NCBI RefSeq assembly: GCF_018691265.1
Contig: NW_024881329.1
Span: 4,588,001 to 4,652,000 of the forward strand
From: Tyto alba
Taxonomy: Eukaryota > Chordata > Aves > Strigiformes > Tytonidae
DNA: 64,000 nt
Direction of reading: 5' to 3'
The notes under the pieces were generated by a model, which ran no database searches, was not told the origin of the DNA, and was given only the letters and a program-made list of their open reading frames with translations. The translations under genes and the position numbers were made by a program. This document shows, in pieces, positions 50,492 to 63,800 of the stretch; within the stretch, counting starts at the first letter, position 1; each line of letters starts with the position of its first letter.

Positions 50492-53400
50492 AGCCACTAG
50501 TAACCTACACACAAATACATCCTAGCAAAATACAGCCTATCATCTTTTAGAATAACTGTTTCTGCTGATTGCCACAGCTGGGAGCAATGAGCAGTTGTAT
50601 GGAAAAGAAGCAAGAGACCTAATGGGCTTGAAACATGGTGAAACTTTTTTCAGGGAAGCTCCTTCAGTCTGTTCAGCGGATTTTGGCTCTATATTCAAAG
50701 TCTCCTAATCTAATAAATCCTGATCTTACTGAATTTCATGCTTGGTCATGCTCAACTCTGCTAATATTAAGGAGACAATTTTTTTTCACATTGGGTCCTC
50801 AGTTCTTCAGCAATTCTGGACTCTGAGACTTCACTTCAGCTTTCCATATTTAATTATACGAGGAGATTATGAAATACTTATAAAAATGTTAGCTGTTTTA
50901 TGCCAGAATAAATGAAGGTCACATTAACTAGCTATGAAGGACTAACTTATTATGAAATGTACTTGTGTGTCAGAAGAAATCCAGACACACGAGTAGACAT
51001 GTTTCAAGAGAAAATTAATAATATACTTCTAATATTCATTATAACTTTATAAATTATGGATAGAGTCCTTTATATAAGGCCAGAAAAGATCACTGTGATT
51101 ATAGTCTGGATTCTTGTTTGGAAGAAGGCAGATGTCACTGAACTCACTCATACATATGTATTTTATATTTTTAAAAACATACATCATCTTGATTTAGCAA
51201 TTTTAAGTGGTGAAGAGTCCACAACAAGCACTGATAAGTTGTTCCAGTGATTGATTACCCTATTTCATGTAAAGATTATGTTTATCTGCTTATCCTCCAT
51301 TGCCAGTGCTGATTGCCAGCCAGCTGAGCCTCCGATGTGCTGTCATCTCTGATAAGAGGTCCTCGCAGCAGGATGCAGTGTTGGGCAGAGACAGCCGGGG
51401 TAAGTCAAGTGCAACGAGCAGCACAGCCTCCAGGTACTGCTCCCCACATAACTGAATTAGTCTTGTTGCAAAGCAGGCTAACAGCCCAAATTTTGGGCTG
51501 AGCCGAGGCAGTTATGCTGTTTCTGATACCCAGAAAAAGCCATGGAGAAGCAGTTGGGATGTTCCTACATGGCGTCCTCTCATACTGCTGATACCCATAG
51601 GCTGCAGTCAGGTGGCATGGAAAAGGAGCTCCTCCTGGCACATCAGCAGGAGGCAAGATAAACAGCTCACAAGCCACCCACCACTGTCCTTCTTTGGTGA
51701 GAAGGCTCCAAAATCCAGTTGCACCTGACTTCCCACCCTGTGCTTCTGCTCGCCTAGTTCGAATGCCAGAGGAGACTCCCTCCTCCCCCTTCTCTTACAT
51801 TCATAGCACAGAGCTGTGGCTACACAAACACCTGGTTTGCTTCCCGTGCTCACCTCCAGCCAAGCCAGACAGCCCTGGCCCAGTGACCATCTTCTGTTTT
51901 GTGCTGCCTCTGACCCACATGTCATCTGCTGCCAGTGTTGGCAGCACTTTCGCTGCTTCCTTCCAGGTCACTGCCCTGGCTCTAAAAGCACACTCCCCTC
52001 CACCTCCAAATCCTTGACACAGTCTGATTTAAAACAGCCCCTGTTAGCATTTGCTGCTGGCAGCCTGACCCTTGGCAGACAGCAAAGCAGGCAGATCCTC
52101 CCCCTTCCCAATTCCTGCCCCATGCATGTGTCTGCAGTAACAATAAAAGCTCAGGTACCTTTCCTATCACCATTCAAGAACATTATAGCAACCACTGGAA
52201 AGAGCCTTTTCCTCCCCATTTCTGCTGCTCACTGAATGTCTGCTCCCTGCCCAACCTTGCTGCTGCCCAAATAGACTCTTATAACAAAAGCAAATCAACC
52301 TCAGGTAGTTACTGGAGGAGTAAAAGAGACAGATTTGGTTAGGTCACAGTCTCACTGCTGCCCTAAAGCTGCTTAGACCCACCAAAACTTTAGATGTGTT
52401 TCCAGCCAAGCATTTTTAGAGTAATATTTATTTCTCTGCAGAGCCTTTCAAGAGAAGAGCCCCCTGACATCTCATTGCTCATGAGGGTCTGAACAGCCAC
52501 TGCACAATTCTTTTGTGTTGCACCTGGCTGATCCTTATGCATGCAAAACCAGTCAGCCTCTCTGCAGAGGGGTGGCATTTCCCTCTCCACTCCAGACATT
52601 TTGGGCATGTGGTCCTGCTGATGCAGGCTGGACCACAATCAATATATGGGACTCTCCCTGAAGATGCAAAAACCTGTCTCCAGTCATTTCAGCTCTGGCA
52701 ATGATCAGATAAATCTTATTCTGCATCCAGCTGTGGTCAGGCCATAAATGCCTTTTCCAGAGGAAGCTGATGAACTTGGCAAACTGGATCCTGCTGCACC
52801 ACAAGGGACAGGGGGAAGAGCAAATCCCTGGCTGGCAGAGCAAGAAGCATCAAAGCAGAAAACTGCAACGTACCCTGCCAGTAATTTTCTGATGGGGGAC
52901 CCAGGGCCAAGTTGGACAGGCTTGCCTCTGCTTTCCACTGCAGGGTGGGCAGCCTGTCATACCTCCAGATTGCTAATATAAATTCTCAGCAACTGGCCCT
53001 TGATCAGACTTTCCCCATCATTTTCTTGGGCCAGTGCTCTAACATCTGACCAGCAATGCTTCCTTCCCTGGATGGCAACAGCTGCTAAGATATATAGAGT
53101 TACTCTTGAAGATTTGCTATGTGTGGTTAGGAAAATGAGGAAAGAAACACAGGGGTTTAACATATGTTGTCAGATAAAAAATGTCTTTTGTTTCTTATGG
53201 GGAGGCAAGGGACAATCCATATTTAATGCTACATTATTTCCATTATGAAGCCCTATTTTATCCTCCTGTAATTTTTTGCAAGAGAATTGGTTAAAGTTCC
53301 AAATTGCCTGATTCTCTGCTGCAGGAAAATGGTAACTAACTTCTCTTCAAGGACCATGCATTTACTTACAGTTGAATGAAGCTTGAATAGCACTTGTCTT

Positions 53401-54673
53401 GGTAAGTGCTCAGCGAATGTCATCGATACCAGCCCATGGGGCTGGGTACCTGATGTGTGGTGAACTCGGCTGGCTTCAGCAGCACCACACCAAATGGTGC
53501 CAGGCAAAATTCTCCCCCAAAGTCTGAGGTTGCTTTTTTTGAAGGTTTAGCTATTGGTCTTGTTTTGAGGGTGTCCTCCAGGAAGGATAGCTTGCCTCAG
53601 AGGTAACAGATCTGACTGATCTTAAGGATGCTCTTAAGAGTTAAGTAAAATGGCTCTGCAAGTGACTTATTAAATTGGTATCATTTTACATACTTTGTTT
53701 TGCAGTAGAATTTGGGTATTTCAGTTTCCCACATGGGGTTTTGCATTTCTGTTTTATGCTCAAGGAGAAGGAGACAGAGGTTAAAAAAACCCAAACAAAC
53801 ACTGAATTGAAGATTCACAAGCAGGATAAAGTAGCGTCCTGCTATTGAAGCAATGGAACCAGTTTTTAATGGGATTTGACTTAATCTTATGTAATCTCAA
53901 TAATCTACTATATAGTGATATTTTCTCCAAAAAAATGAAAGACATTTAATTTTAAAAAACTTTTTCTTAGTTTTTCCTGAATTTGTTTTATTCTTTCTGG
54001 TAGCCAAAAAAATTCCTCTCAATAGACCAATAATATTTCAAGTCTCGGTTATTAAGAAATTCCATATTGGGGGAAAAATAATTTCATTTTTTTAGAGACG
54101 TTTCCATTTGTTAAAAAGACAATTCTGTCCACAGAAGGTTGCCAACCTATCTTATATTTGAATAGAGAGATTACTATATGACAAACAGACTATGCTTGGT
54201 TTGCTGGCCACACTGATGATGTCTCCACAAATTTGCTTTGTTGAATACAAATGTAAGATACACAAAAGGGACCACGATCCTTTCCTGGTTAGCTACCATA
54301 GCCACATCCACACCTCCTTCTCTCTAAATACTGCAGACAAGTTGTCCTGCCAGCAGAAATAATCAAGTCCAGAAACATCCTGTGCATTGATGCACCACCT
54401 CCATATTTCCCCACAGACCCCTAATAGGTCGTGTATTTCCATATATCTCTCCTCCAGTGTATCTCCTTACTCCTTTCTATAGCCACCAACCACCAGTGGC
54501 TGGGGGGGATTGTGAACACTTGGTAAGTCCAACCATACTCCTGCCAATCAAGACATCCAACTGTCCTGTCCATGCTACAGCCTTTGCCTCGGTGCAGACA
54601 CTTGTCATAGCTTGTTTGCCTTTGAGAGCTGTACCCCTCTGCTGAATTTTGCCGAAAAGTTAATACTACATGG
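50492..54673. other. Non-coding stretch, no gene seen
   Basis: Mixed composition, slightly GC-richer at 51600-52250. Overlapping frames of 63 to 139 codons occur there on both strands without any domain, consistent with composition alone. Confidence 0.55.
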
Positions 54674-54815
54674 ACAAAATCACCAAATGGTTGAGGTTGG
54701 AAGGAACCTCTGGCAGTCATCCAGAGCCCCAGTCTGTCCCCTGTCATGGTCCTACAAGCAGCTGGAGAGTCCCTGCAACCATGGACAAAGGAAGCTCCAC
54801 ACCACCCACCTTCTT
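54674..54815 (-). mobile_element. CR1 LINE 3' fragment, antisense
   Basis: Read on the plus strand, the segment ATGGTTGAGGTTGGAAGGAA, then CCTCTGGCAGTCATCCAGAG and later GCTGGAGAGTCCCTGC, is the reverse complement of the CR1 3' terminus (usual form: ggttgaggttggaagggacctctggaggtcatc). It is short, diverged and lacks a clean terminal octamer repeat; only AAAATCACCAAATGG remains where that would be. It is older than the 57-kb copy and in the opposite orientation. Confidence 0.85.
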
Positions 54816-57184
54816 CTGTGTGAAACCTAATTCAAAATAAATGTTCCAATTCATGAGCCCTTTGTCTGGTTTGTTCTGTCTTTTTGGGGGAAGACTTTTG
54901 GGGTTTTTCCTATTGCATAAGCTTCAAGTTATTAGGAAACTGGGCTAAAAAAAAATTCAAACCATATTAAGTGTCATATCTAAGTTTAGAGTCTGCAGGC
55001 AGGGATATGTAAACCAACTGTGTGCTATAATGGAAACAGCAGGCCCTCCAGCAGTATAACTGAACCCAACTGGCTCCTTGCAAGCTCACGAGAATCTCTT
55101 TCACATCTAGACTTCAAATCTCTGATGGGGTCTCTAGGATCCAGGAATGAACAAATCTTAGGTTTAGCATCAGAAGAGACAGACCCTGAGCACAGCAGAA
55201 AAGCTGAAGGACTGTCTTTGATTTATAGGTGCAATTGTCACACCCTATAATAATTAATTTAATTAACAGGGCTGAGATCAGTGTCTCCTTTCCAAAAAAG
55301 TGGCAGGAAAACCATCAAGTGAAACAGCAGAAAATGCTCTCATTACACATCTTCAACACCCAGACTGAAAAATATTTTGCTACCATGCTGGCAGAACTGC
55401 TAATGTCACAAGAACAGCTGAACTACTTGCTACACTAGCAAAATAAGCTTTCTTACAGGACAAGCAAATGCAATGTACTGTGAAGTTGCATGTGAGGACC
55501 TGTGCTTTTAAGGATAAGGAACATACTGCATGGCAGCCAGCTGACCTACATTTACAGCTGAAGATGTAAAGCTGACCCACAGGGAGTTCTGTCTAACCTA
55601 CAAACACAGAAGGAACGCTAGTCAAACAGACCATGTCTTTTAAAATTAAAAAACTGAGCAGAAGCAGCAGCACGAAGACAGGCTTTTCCTGCTGCCATAT
55701 GTAAGAAGCAAACCAGTTCAATATAGCACAATAAGCCTCTGCTGGCAGGAGAGCACATGTCAGAGTAACTTCTACCTCCTCAATACGCTGTGCTGCAGGG
55801 AGGAAAGCACACTCTTGGTATGTAGAGGCAAACCAAGTGAGCAGTTAGATGGCAGCACAGGCTGAGCTGGACAAACCAGGTCCTGGGACCCTATCGCAGG
55901 CAGTGAGGCTGCAGCAAAGCCAGTGCTGCTGTGCTTTCACTGCCACCAAGCCTGTGGCATCAAAGCTCACACAAGTAGCAACTCCCAGCAACAAACACAG
56001 CTCACCAGGTGAACATGGATAACCTTCGAAAAACCAAGGGGATAAATAGTGCGTTGTAGGGTTGCTACAAAAGAGGAGAGGAGGAGAAACAAGCAAAACC
56101 TTCTCCAGGCACTGTGGTGATAATTGCATCAGCATAAGGAGAGAATCACACACACTTGGGACCAAATTTTTAATCCCTCACCAAACAAAGTAGCTCTGTT
56201 GAGATCAGCGCAGTGCTGCTTCACGCTGTGTGAGGATCTCCCTGTTGGCATAAATCAACCTTTAAAAAACAGGCTCCTAGTTAATGTGCTGTGTCCTGCC
56301 CCAAATACATTGACTTTTCTTGAACAGTCTTCCCTGTCCCTCTGTGGAGCTGCATGGTCATATGACAGCTAAAGAGCACATAAGCTCTTCTTCTACTGCT
56401 ACAGTGGAAGAGGGAAGTTGTAAAAGAAAAATCGGAAGTTACTACAAAACAAAATTGCATATCCTAAACCTGCCTATTAGAGACAAACTGTAAGTGTTAA
56501 TTAAGCCACCTTGCCTATAGTTAAATTACATCACACCAACATTTCATCCCTGGCAAGCATGAGTGACAGCTCTGTACTTTGGAATTTTATGAAACAAAAC
56601 CAGAGCAAGGAAGATAGATCTGCTGGGCTCAGTAAATGTACACAAATAACCACAGTAGGAACTTATTATTAATAAACCTGGATAGAAAGACATCTCCCAG
56701 ATTACTCAGTGTTATCTCCCTTTTAATTTTATTTTTCAGAAATCTAAACATCTTTTATCAAAACTTCACACAGACAAGACTTTTCCTTGGTGCACTTCTG
56801 TGGCATTTGGAGAAAGCCTGAAATGCAGCCATTGCACCAATGCAAATGCCTGATGCACATGCAATAAATTCCTAGAAGCCAGGGCAGCTCACCTGCAGTA
56901 TGAAGTAGAGACTAACTGCTGAGACATAGCCACATGGCTTACCTGTGACTCCGAGCTTGTGTCAGTACAAGCTGCTGCAGTGGGTGTCTATATATATCAC
57001 AGACTTGACTGGGTCAAGTTTGTTACCTTTGTTCTCATGCAGAAATCACCATCCATATAGGGTCTTTATGGCATTTCTGTGATACTCTGATGAAAAGTGT
57101 GATGCCCATATATTGGAGCTGACATATGACATAAACTTGAAAACAAATCAAGTTTGCACCTGGGAAAACATAATGCAGGAGTGC

Positions 57185-57863
57185 AGCACAGACTGGGATC
57201 TACCTGGTAGGAAAGCAGCTCTGTGGAAAGGGGCCTGAGGATCCTGGTGGACAACAAGCTCCATATGAGTGAACAGTGTGCTGCTGCTGCAGCAAAGAAA
57301 GCCAAGGGGGTGCTGGGCTGCATCACCAGCGGAGACAAAGACATCATTACCCCACTCTACTCAGCCCTTGTCAGGTCACACCTGGAATGCTGTGTTCAGT
57401 TTTGGTCCCCACTATACAAAAAAGATGTGGACAGGCTGGAGAGGGTCCAGAGGAGGGCCAAAAAGGCGATCAAAGGACTGGCAAGCCTGGCATGTGAGGA
57501 GAGGCTGAGAGACTTGAGCTTGTTCAGCCTTGAGAAGTCTTGAGGGAGACCTTATCTCCATGTTCCAGTATTTAAAGGGTGGCTACACTGAAGATGGAGT
57601 CCCATGGAAAAGACAAGGGGCAATGGGTACAAGTTACTGCTGGGGAGATTCCGACTGGACACAAGAGGAAAATTTTTCACAGTGAGAACAATCAGCCACT
57701 GGAATAACCTCCCTGGGGAAGTGGTGGATTCCCCAACATCAGACACTTCTGAGACTCATCTGGATAGAGTGCTGGGCCACGTTGTCTAGACTGTGCTTTT
57801 GACAGAAAGGTTGGACCAGACGATCCCTGAGGTCCCTTCCAGTCAGTGTTCTATGATTCTATT
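57185..57863 (+). mobile_element. CR1 LINE 3' end, 5'-truncated
   Basis: This is a classic avian CR1 tail. It runs from the block around GATCCTGGTGGACAACAAGC and ATGAGTGAACAGTGTGCTGC, through GACAGGCTGGAGAGGGTCC and GAGGAGAGGCTGAGAG, to GAGGTCCCTTCCAGTC and a terminal TCTATGATTCTATT repeat. Only the last part of the element is present, as expected from incomplete reverse transcription. The copy is moderately diverged and not autonomous. Its terminal octamer repeat is one reason to call the host avian; CR1 itself also occurs in reptiles. Confidence 0.96.
57223..57789 (+). pseudogene. Decayed C-terminal part of the CR1 reverse-transcriptase ORF
   Basis: The first open piece (57223-57543) contains ALVRSHLECCVQFWSPLYKK and ERVQRRAKKAIKGL, the conserved end of the CR1 ORF2 protein beyond the polymerase core. 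It stops at 57541. A second piece in the same frame (57604-57789) carries NGYKLLLGRFRLDTRGKFF and HWNNLPGEVVDSP, the normal C-terminus. Between them (about 57541-57600) the familiar GDLI..FQYLKGGY stretch is readable in another frame, so two opposing frameshifts flank it. The element's endonuclease and polymerase core are absent. It is a non-functional remnant. Confidence 0.9.
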
Positions 57864-60800
57864 AAATCAGTCATGTTTTCACGTATCATATCTTTGTCCT
57901 TCCACGCAGGCAGAGCCTTGTACCACAAAAGGGGGGTAAAAAGTTGACTAAATGTTCCATTTTTTATATTAAACTTTGATGTCCACTATATTAAATAAGG
58001 GCAAGAGGAATGAGATTTGGTTTGCAGCCCAGGAAGGAACATTTACTACAAAAACCTAATCTGCTGTGATAGAACTGCTTGAGGAAATTCCTTTTTCTGT
58101 CATGGATTCTGGAAGAAGGAAAAGTAATTCAAGTACTCACTGTGCCTTTCCTGAGACAAGTGCATTTCCCCCCCCCTGCTTAGTTTCAGACGCAATCATT
58201 TATATTACAAAGGTCGAGGCATTTACCCATTACTGTGTCCCTGACAATTTTATCAGTTCAGCAAGTCACTTCCAAATTTTACTCCTCACATATAACATTT
58301 CAGCAACTTCATGATCAGCAATGCTTTGTAGCCAAAGTTAGGCACTTCTTACTTCTGGTAAATAACTTTATATTCATTCAAGGAAGATGGATTAGAAAAA
58401 CATTTCAAAGGTGATTACAGGATTCAGCAGCATAAGACCTATCTAAACCACTTTTAAAAGTTAGAAGTCAGTGGCTTTAAAGCTACTTTTGAAAACTTTA
58501 AGCACTCTACCCTGATCTTCAGCTAGAGCAATTCTGCAGGAACCTGAGGAGATGACAGATCATTCTACACAGTCCGAAACAGCCTGTCAGGCATCACTTT
58601 TGTTAGCTGCCATCTCCTCTAAGAACAGAGGTAGTGACCAGCGTATGTTTCCCATGGCAAATTACATATTCCCTAAAACTTGTACTGGTCATCTGGATTT
58701 ATGAAACATCGCAGAACTCTCTATAGGGAAGCCAAAATAAGAAGTATATAATCCCTCTGTAGTCTAGCCTGAAAATTATAGGCATGTAGCACCTGATAGA
58801 ACATTTTCCTAAAAAATTCTTCCTAAAAAGTCAGCTGAAAGGAGAAATCAGGTATGTTGGGAAAGCATATTACATAATGGTTAAAAGTTCACAATGCTTT
58901 GTTTTCAGTGCCTGACACTTGAGTTCCATGGATCAGTAACTTAAATGATTACACAATCTTTCAAAGGTTTTTTACCCCCACTTTATTACATATGTGGAGA
59001 ATGATTTCTTCAACTTTGTGCCTTGTACTAACACTCCATGTGAGAGCTTACTGTAGCCTAGATTCCCACAAATTACGACATTTTAATGATTGTTTCATCA
59101 AAGGAGCAATGCTCATCTGGACACACTTAGACAGCCACATTTCATCACGCATCCGAAATAATGCATGGTACGGAAACACACCATCTGCCTTGGGTTTTAA
59201 GCGATCATGTTGTACCCATCATTTGCAAAAGGTTAAGGGGACAGAAATCTCTGCTTATATGGAGCAATGGGTGAGTCTGTTCAGTTTGGTCATTTGCTAC
59301 CGTCAGACCAGAAGTTCAAACTACAAACACTGGAGGGGCTGCCAGTGCTACAGCAGGTTATGAGTGGTTGTAGGTTGCTACCTTACTGATGAAGCTTTCC
59401 CAAAGCGAGATCAATACATGCATGCTTTGTAAACACATAAGATTACATTAAAGATATAAATCATGTATAATCAGTATAATTTTCTGGTAGAAACACCCCA
59501 GGAAGGTCTCAGACACTGGCTGCCCACTCAGATCAAAGTGGCTATGAGAGCTACACTGTAAGGGAGGACACGAGCTGCTCTGGAGAGATCCTGTCACCCA
59601 TCCATCTGTTGTGACAGTGGGTGTAGAAAACAGGGAGACTAGTTGTTGCCTTGCTCCTGTTTTCTCCCCGACAGCAATGCTCTGAAGATAATAACGAGCA
59701 AACTTCAGCAAGCTTTGCTTTCCAAGATGGTATTTCCATGGAGATATTCCTGAATGTCTCCAGCTGGTGTCCTGGCTATGGATTTCAGTTTTGTTTCTAA
59801 AAGGTATGATAAATACTGTGATTAAAAGTAAATAAGATGTTTTTATTTTGAGGTGTGTGGGGGGCAGGAGGGGAAGGAGGGAAGGGTTGGGTTGGGCTTG
59901 TTTTTTGTGATGCGTTTCTCACACACAAAGAAATTCTAATTCTGCTTTGCTTTGCTTTCTAAATAAAGCCCCCTTCTCTGGTTAGTTATCTGTCCCTGCA
60001 TGCCTGGCATCCTGTAATTCAAATTGTGCACCATGGAAAAACCATCCTCATATATCCTGTGAAAGAATTAAATTTGCTGGTGGGGAAAAACCCTTCCTGG
60101 TTTTACCCAGTTTGATTTGAAATGTGAGAAAGTTGCTGGCTCTGTTGCTGAGGTGCATGCAACATGCACCAAGCCTTCGGACTGGAAAACATGGAACCTA
60201 AGGTACCTTCTCCTGGTAGTGTCCATTTTCTTACTCAAAACAATATTCTGCTCAGAAAACCCAGATTAAATGTTACGTATTCCCTGAAAATAAGTGCCTT
60301 ACTGTTGCAGAAGCTGCAGAGCATGTGATCAAAGGATGCCATATGGGCCATTTATTAACAATGAAACATGAGCGCACCATTTGTCGAGCTGTAATTAAAA
60401 CTGAAGAACAGTATTCCAGTTTTCACTCCCATTGTTGATCTGGCTATTTGTATCACAGAACAGAAACAGTTTCTTGTGTTATTACTCCTAGTGTGAATTC
60501 ACAGCACTATCAGGTTTACCAATAGATATTGGTAGTAACTATTTCATATTATGGCTCAATAATATGCTGATATATATGTAAGCACATTGCCTGCCAGCTT
60601 CCTACTTACATACATGTTAATAGGATTATGTTTATATACATATGCAGAAATACAAATTCACATCCAAACTAACACAGAACCAACCAAGATAAAAAATAAA
60701 ATCACTGCAGTCAGTTTACATGTCATTCTGAATTTCAAGTACTTTAAAATACTACAGTAATTTGCAAGTCCATATTCTAAACTAATATATTGTAAAAGTA

Positions 60801-63800
60801 TTGCACAAAAACTATTTTAAACTGTCAAAATACAAATCAATGTATTTTCACTTTCTTCAATTACATCTTAATTTAAAAACAAAACATTTCCAAATAAATG
60901 CCTTTTTAAAAGTCTGAGAATCAGAGTTTTCTCTCACATCAATTTGTACAGAATTTCCAAATATAACCATTTAAAAAGATCACAAGCTTTATGGTATTTT
61001 TAGTTGCCTCCTCTTCTGAGATTTTTCCACATTTCTCCATTTCCCCCCCTCAAGGCAAAAGAGCTAGAAATGCCCTTATCTTTTATCTACTCCAAGAAAA
61101 AGGAGAGGTCAGGATCCTGGCACATTTACAAGGCTGAGGGAGGCAATTGGAGTGCAGAGCTCCACACCACACAGCTGACAGCAGAAGAGCAAAAACCTGC
61201 CATGCTGTTTTGAGGCTGGCTGCAGTCATGGACTTCACACTCCCACGAGCTGTGGGGCAGGCCAGGAAAGGGCGACACACCTGATGTGATCTGTCCTCCT
61301 CCCCTGCCCTGCCACAGGGCCCTGAGCCACCCTCGCTTCCTGGTGACTGCTCAGAGAGGCCGCCGGCGCAGCGCAGGCACAAGGAATGATCCTGGGGTAC
61401 CCACTTCAGGAGTGCCCAAAGTGAAGCCACCTCTACCCTTGGCTTGGTAGTGACAAAAGGCACCAGCATTTTAACTGTTGTGGCGCCTAGAGTGATTGCA
61501 AATCACACTCAAAAAAGAAATGATCAGCATGTATTTAGGTTTTGCACGATTGCTGCCTTGCAGAAACACACCAGCAGAATACCATTAACAGGGTTTCAAA
61601 GAGCCCCTGGAGAATGAAGAGGACCATGCATTTTTCCCCCCGGTAAGTTGCATCTCGTTTAGTGATAAAGCTCCATTCTAGCATGGGATGCTTTCAAATG
61701 CTTTTAATTTAAACCTAAAACTAGCAGAATTCACATCTTCACACACAGTTTCCTCCCCTTTTCCTTCCTTTTTAGTATTACAGCAGCCACAGATCGCAAC
61801 TTCACAGATGCATGTCTGACATTAATAGAAAAAGCTTTTCTGTAAGGGTGAACAGGTACCGAGCTGGTACATCAATACTACGTTCTCCACATGTATTAAA
61901 CTTAAATCATAACCTGAAAGAGGCCCTAATTGAAATTCCACAACAAATTCCCAGGAAATCACAAACACATCTATAAAAGTAGATAATTCTGTTCTGCAGA
62001 TACTGCCCCCCATCTTCCATATAACAGCAGTACCTGTGATTTCTAGAAAGGATGTTTGAAATCCAATGAGTATGACTGTCAACTCCCTGTGGCTCCCTTA
62101 GAAGCCTCAGCCTGCAAGAACAGGAGCAGGAGTAGCATAGGAGCAAGCAAAAAAGTAGTTTAGACTATTTACAGGGCCAACAAAATGTTTAGAAGAGACA
62201 GCACCAAAGTTTGTCAATACTACCTGATACAATTGCACCAAAGTCATACTAAAACACATTTACCACATCATTTCTCATTAAGATAAGGTCCTATTTCACT
62301 CTCACAACTGCAGCTCCTAACAGAGCTACACAACTTTGTATCCTGTCGTTCCAGCTGGCATGGGAGCCAGTTCAACAAGGTTATTTCCTCCTGCAGCTGA
62401 AATACAGCTAGGAATTGCACCAAATGAGGCCCTCCCTTCTCACCACTCGGACACAGTGGGGAAACCCTTACAACTACAGCAGCAAATCAATGTGCATGTT
62501 TCTCCTCCACCTGCAAAATTTGGCCCTCCTACTCTGACCTCTTCCCATAGTTCTCAAAACACAACACCACCGCAGCTTGGAAAGGCAGCTGCGGTGCAGG
62601 TGATTTTAAGAGGCTACAGCTGGCACCATGCTGTCTATTTTTGGCTCCTTAAGGAACCCATCACACCCCAGGGCAGTATGGTACTGCAAAGCTATTCTAG
62701 CCAAGGCAAATCATGAAGTTCCTCGGGCTCCCCCTTGGCCCTCAGGAAGAAGAATGAAGAAAAGCATTGTTGCCAATCCATGCAGTTGTGCTACACACAG
62801 CCCAAGAGTATGGAAAGTTCTAGCTCAGGAGGTGTTTGGGGACTGTATACAGCCTTAATAATTTTTAAATTAATACTTCATCTAACAAAGAATGATGAAA
62901 CATTAGAGAGAGGGATTTTGAACAAGTATAGTCATAAAAGGTTGTTTCACAATGCTGTCAAAAAGTCACGGCTTCTAACTCTGCTCTGGCTATTAGGGGC
63001 ACTGCAGGTTGTTAAGAGTGAAACTTAAAATATTTGGTATCGCTTCTGAAGCAGCAGGTATGCTGTGCTCTCGGGATCAGCTGCATCTTTAAATGTTATA
63101 GAGCTGCTGCAGTCTGAAAAACTGCATTCCTTCAATCTGTTCTAGTGCTGCGGGTCAACCATCAATTCCTTAGGTAGCAATAGGTTCGGAAGCTATTCCG
63201 GAAATGTTCATCTGGAGAGCTGTTTGCAAGTGATGGAGGTGCAATGCAGCATCCTGCCACTCTGAGCACCACACACTTTGGGGGCTACATTAAAAGCAAT
63301 CTCTTCCTTAGCTCTGCCCTATTTTTGCTCTGTTGCAAAGCACAACTTGCAAAACAATCCACAGCATCAAACTTGACAGAAGTTACCCTTAAAAAAGAAA
63401 GGGCAAGATTAATCAGCAATTTTTAGAAGATTTGAGCAAATATTAGCAAGCAGCTCTGGCATTTTAAGTTTCCATTAGCAAAAGAATAAAGCTGAAGAAA
63501 ACATTTTAATATCAACATCTTGCAGCTGTATTTTGTTCTCCCGTGGTAAAAAGCTTAAATCAATGTCTTGCAGCACAGGAAATAATCAGAGGAGGAGACA
63601 AATGTAGTGTTTCAACTTAGATCATTGCAACAGTTAATTGAGCATTTTGTGACAGCAAGCAATTTACTAAGTACATTTTCACATAATTAAGCAGCAAACG
63701 AAGCACAGTCCACAGGAGCTGCACATTTAATTGTCAGCAATTATATTACAAAGCGCTTTACACATATATATGTGTGTATACAGACCTATCTTTATATACT

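Noticed and set aside
58992..59363. A 123-codon frame with a hydrophobic start and an internal TGG-GTGAGT donor-like site
   Set aside because: No convincing upstream acceptor, no family resemblance, and a length still compatible with chance over 64 kb.
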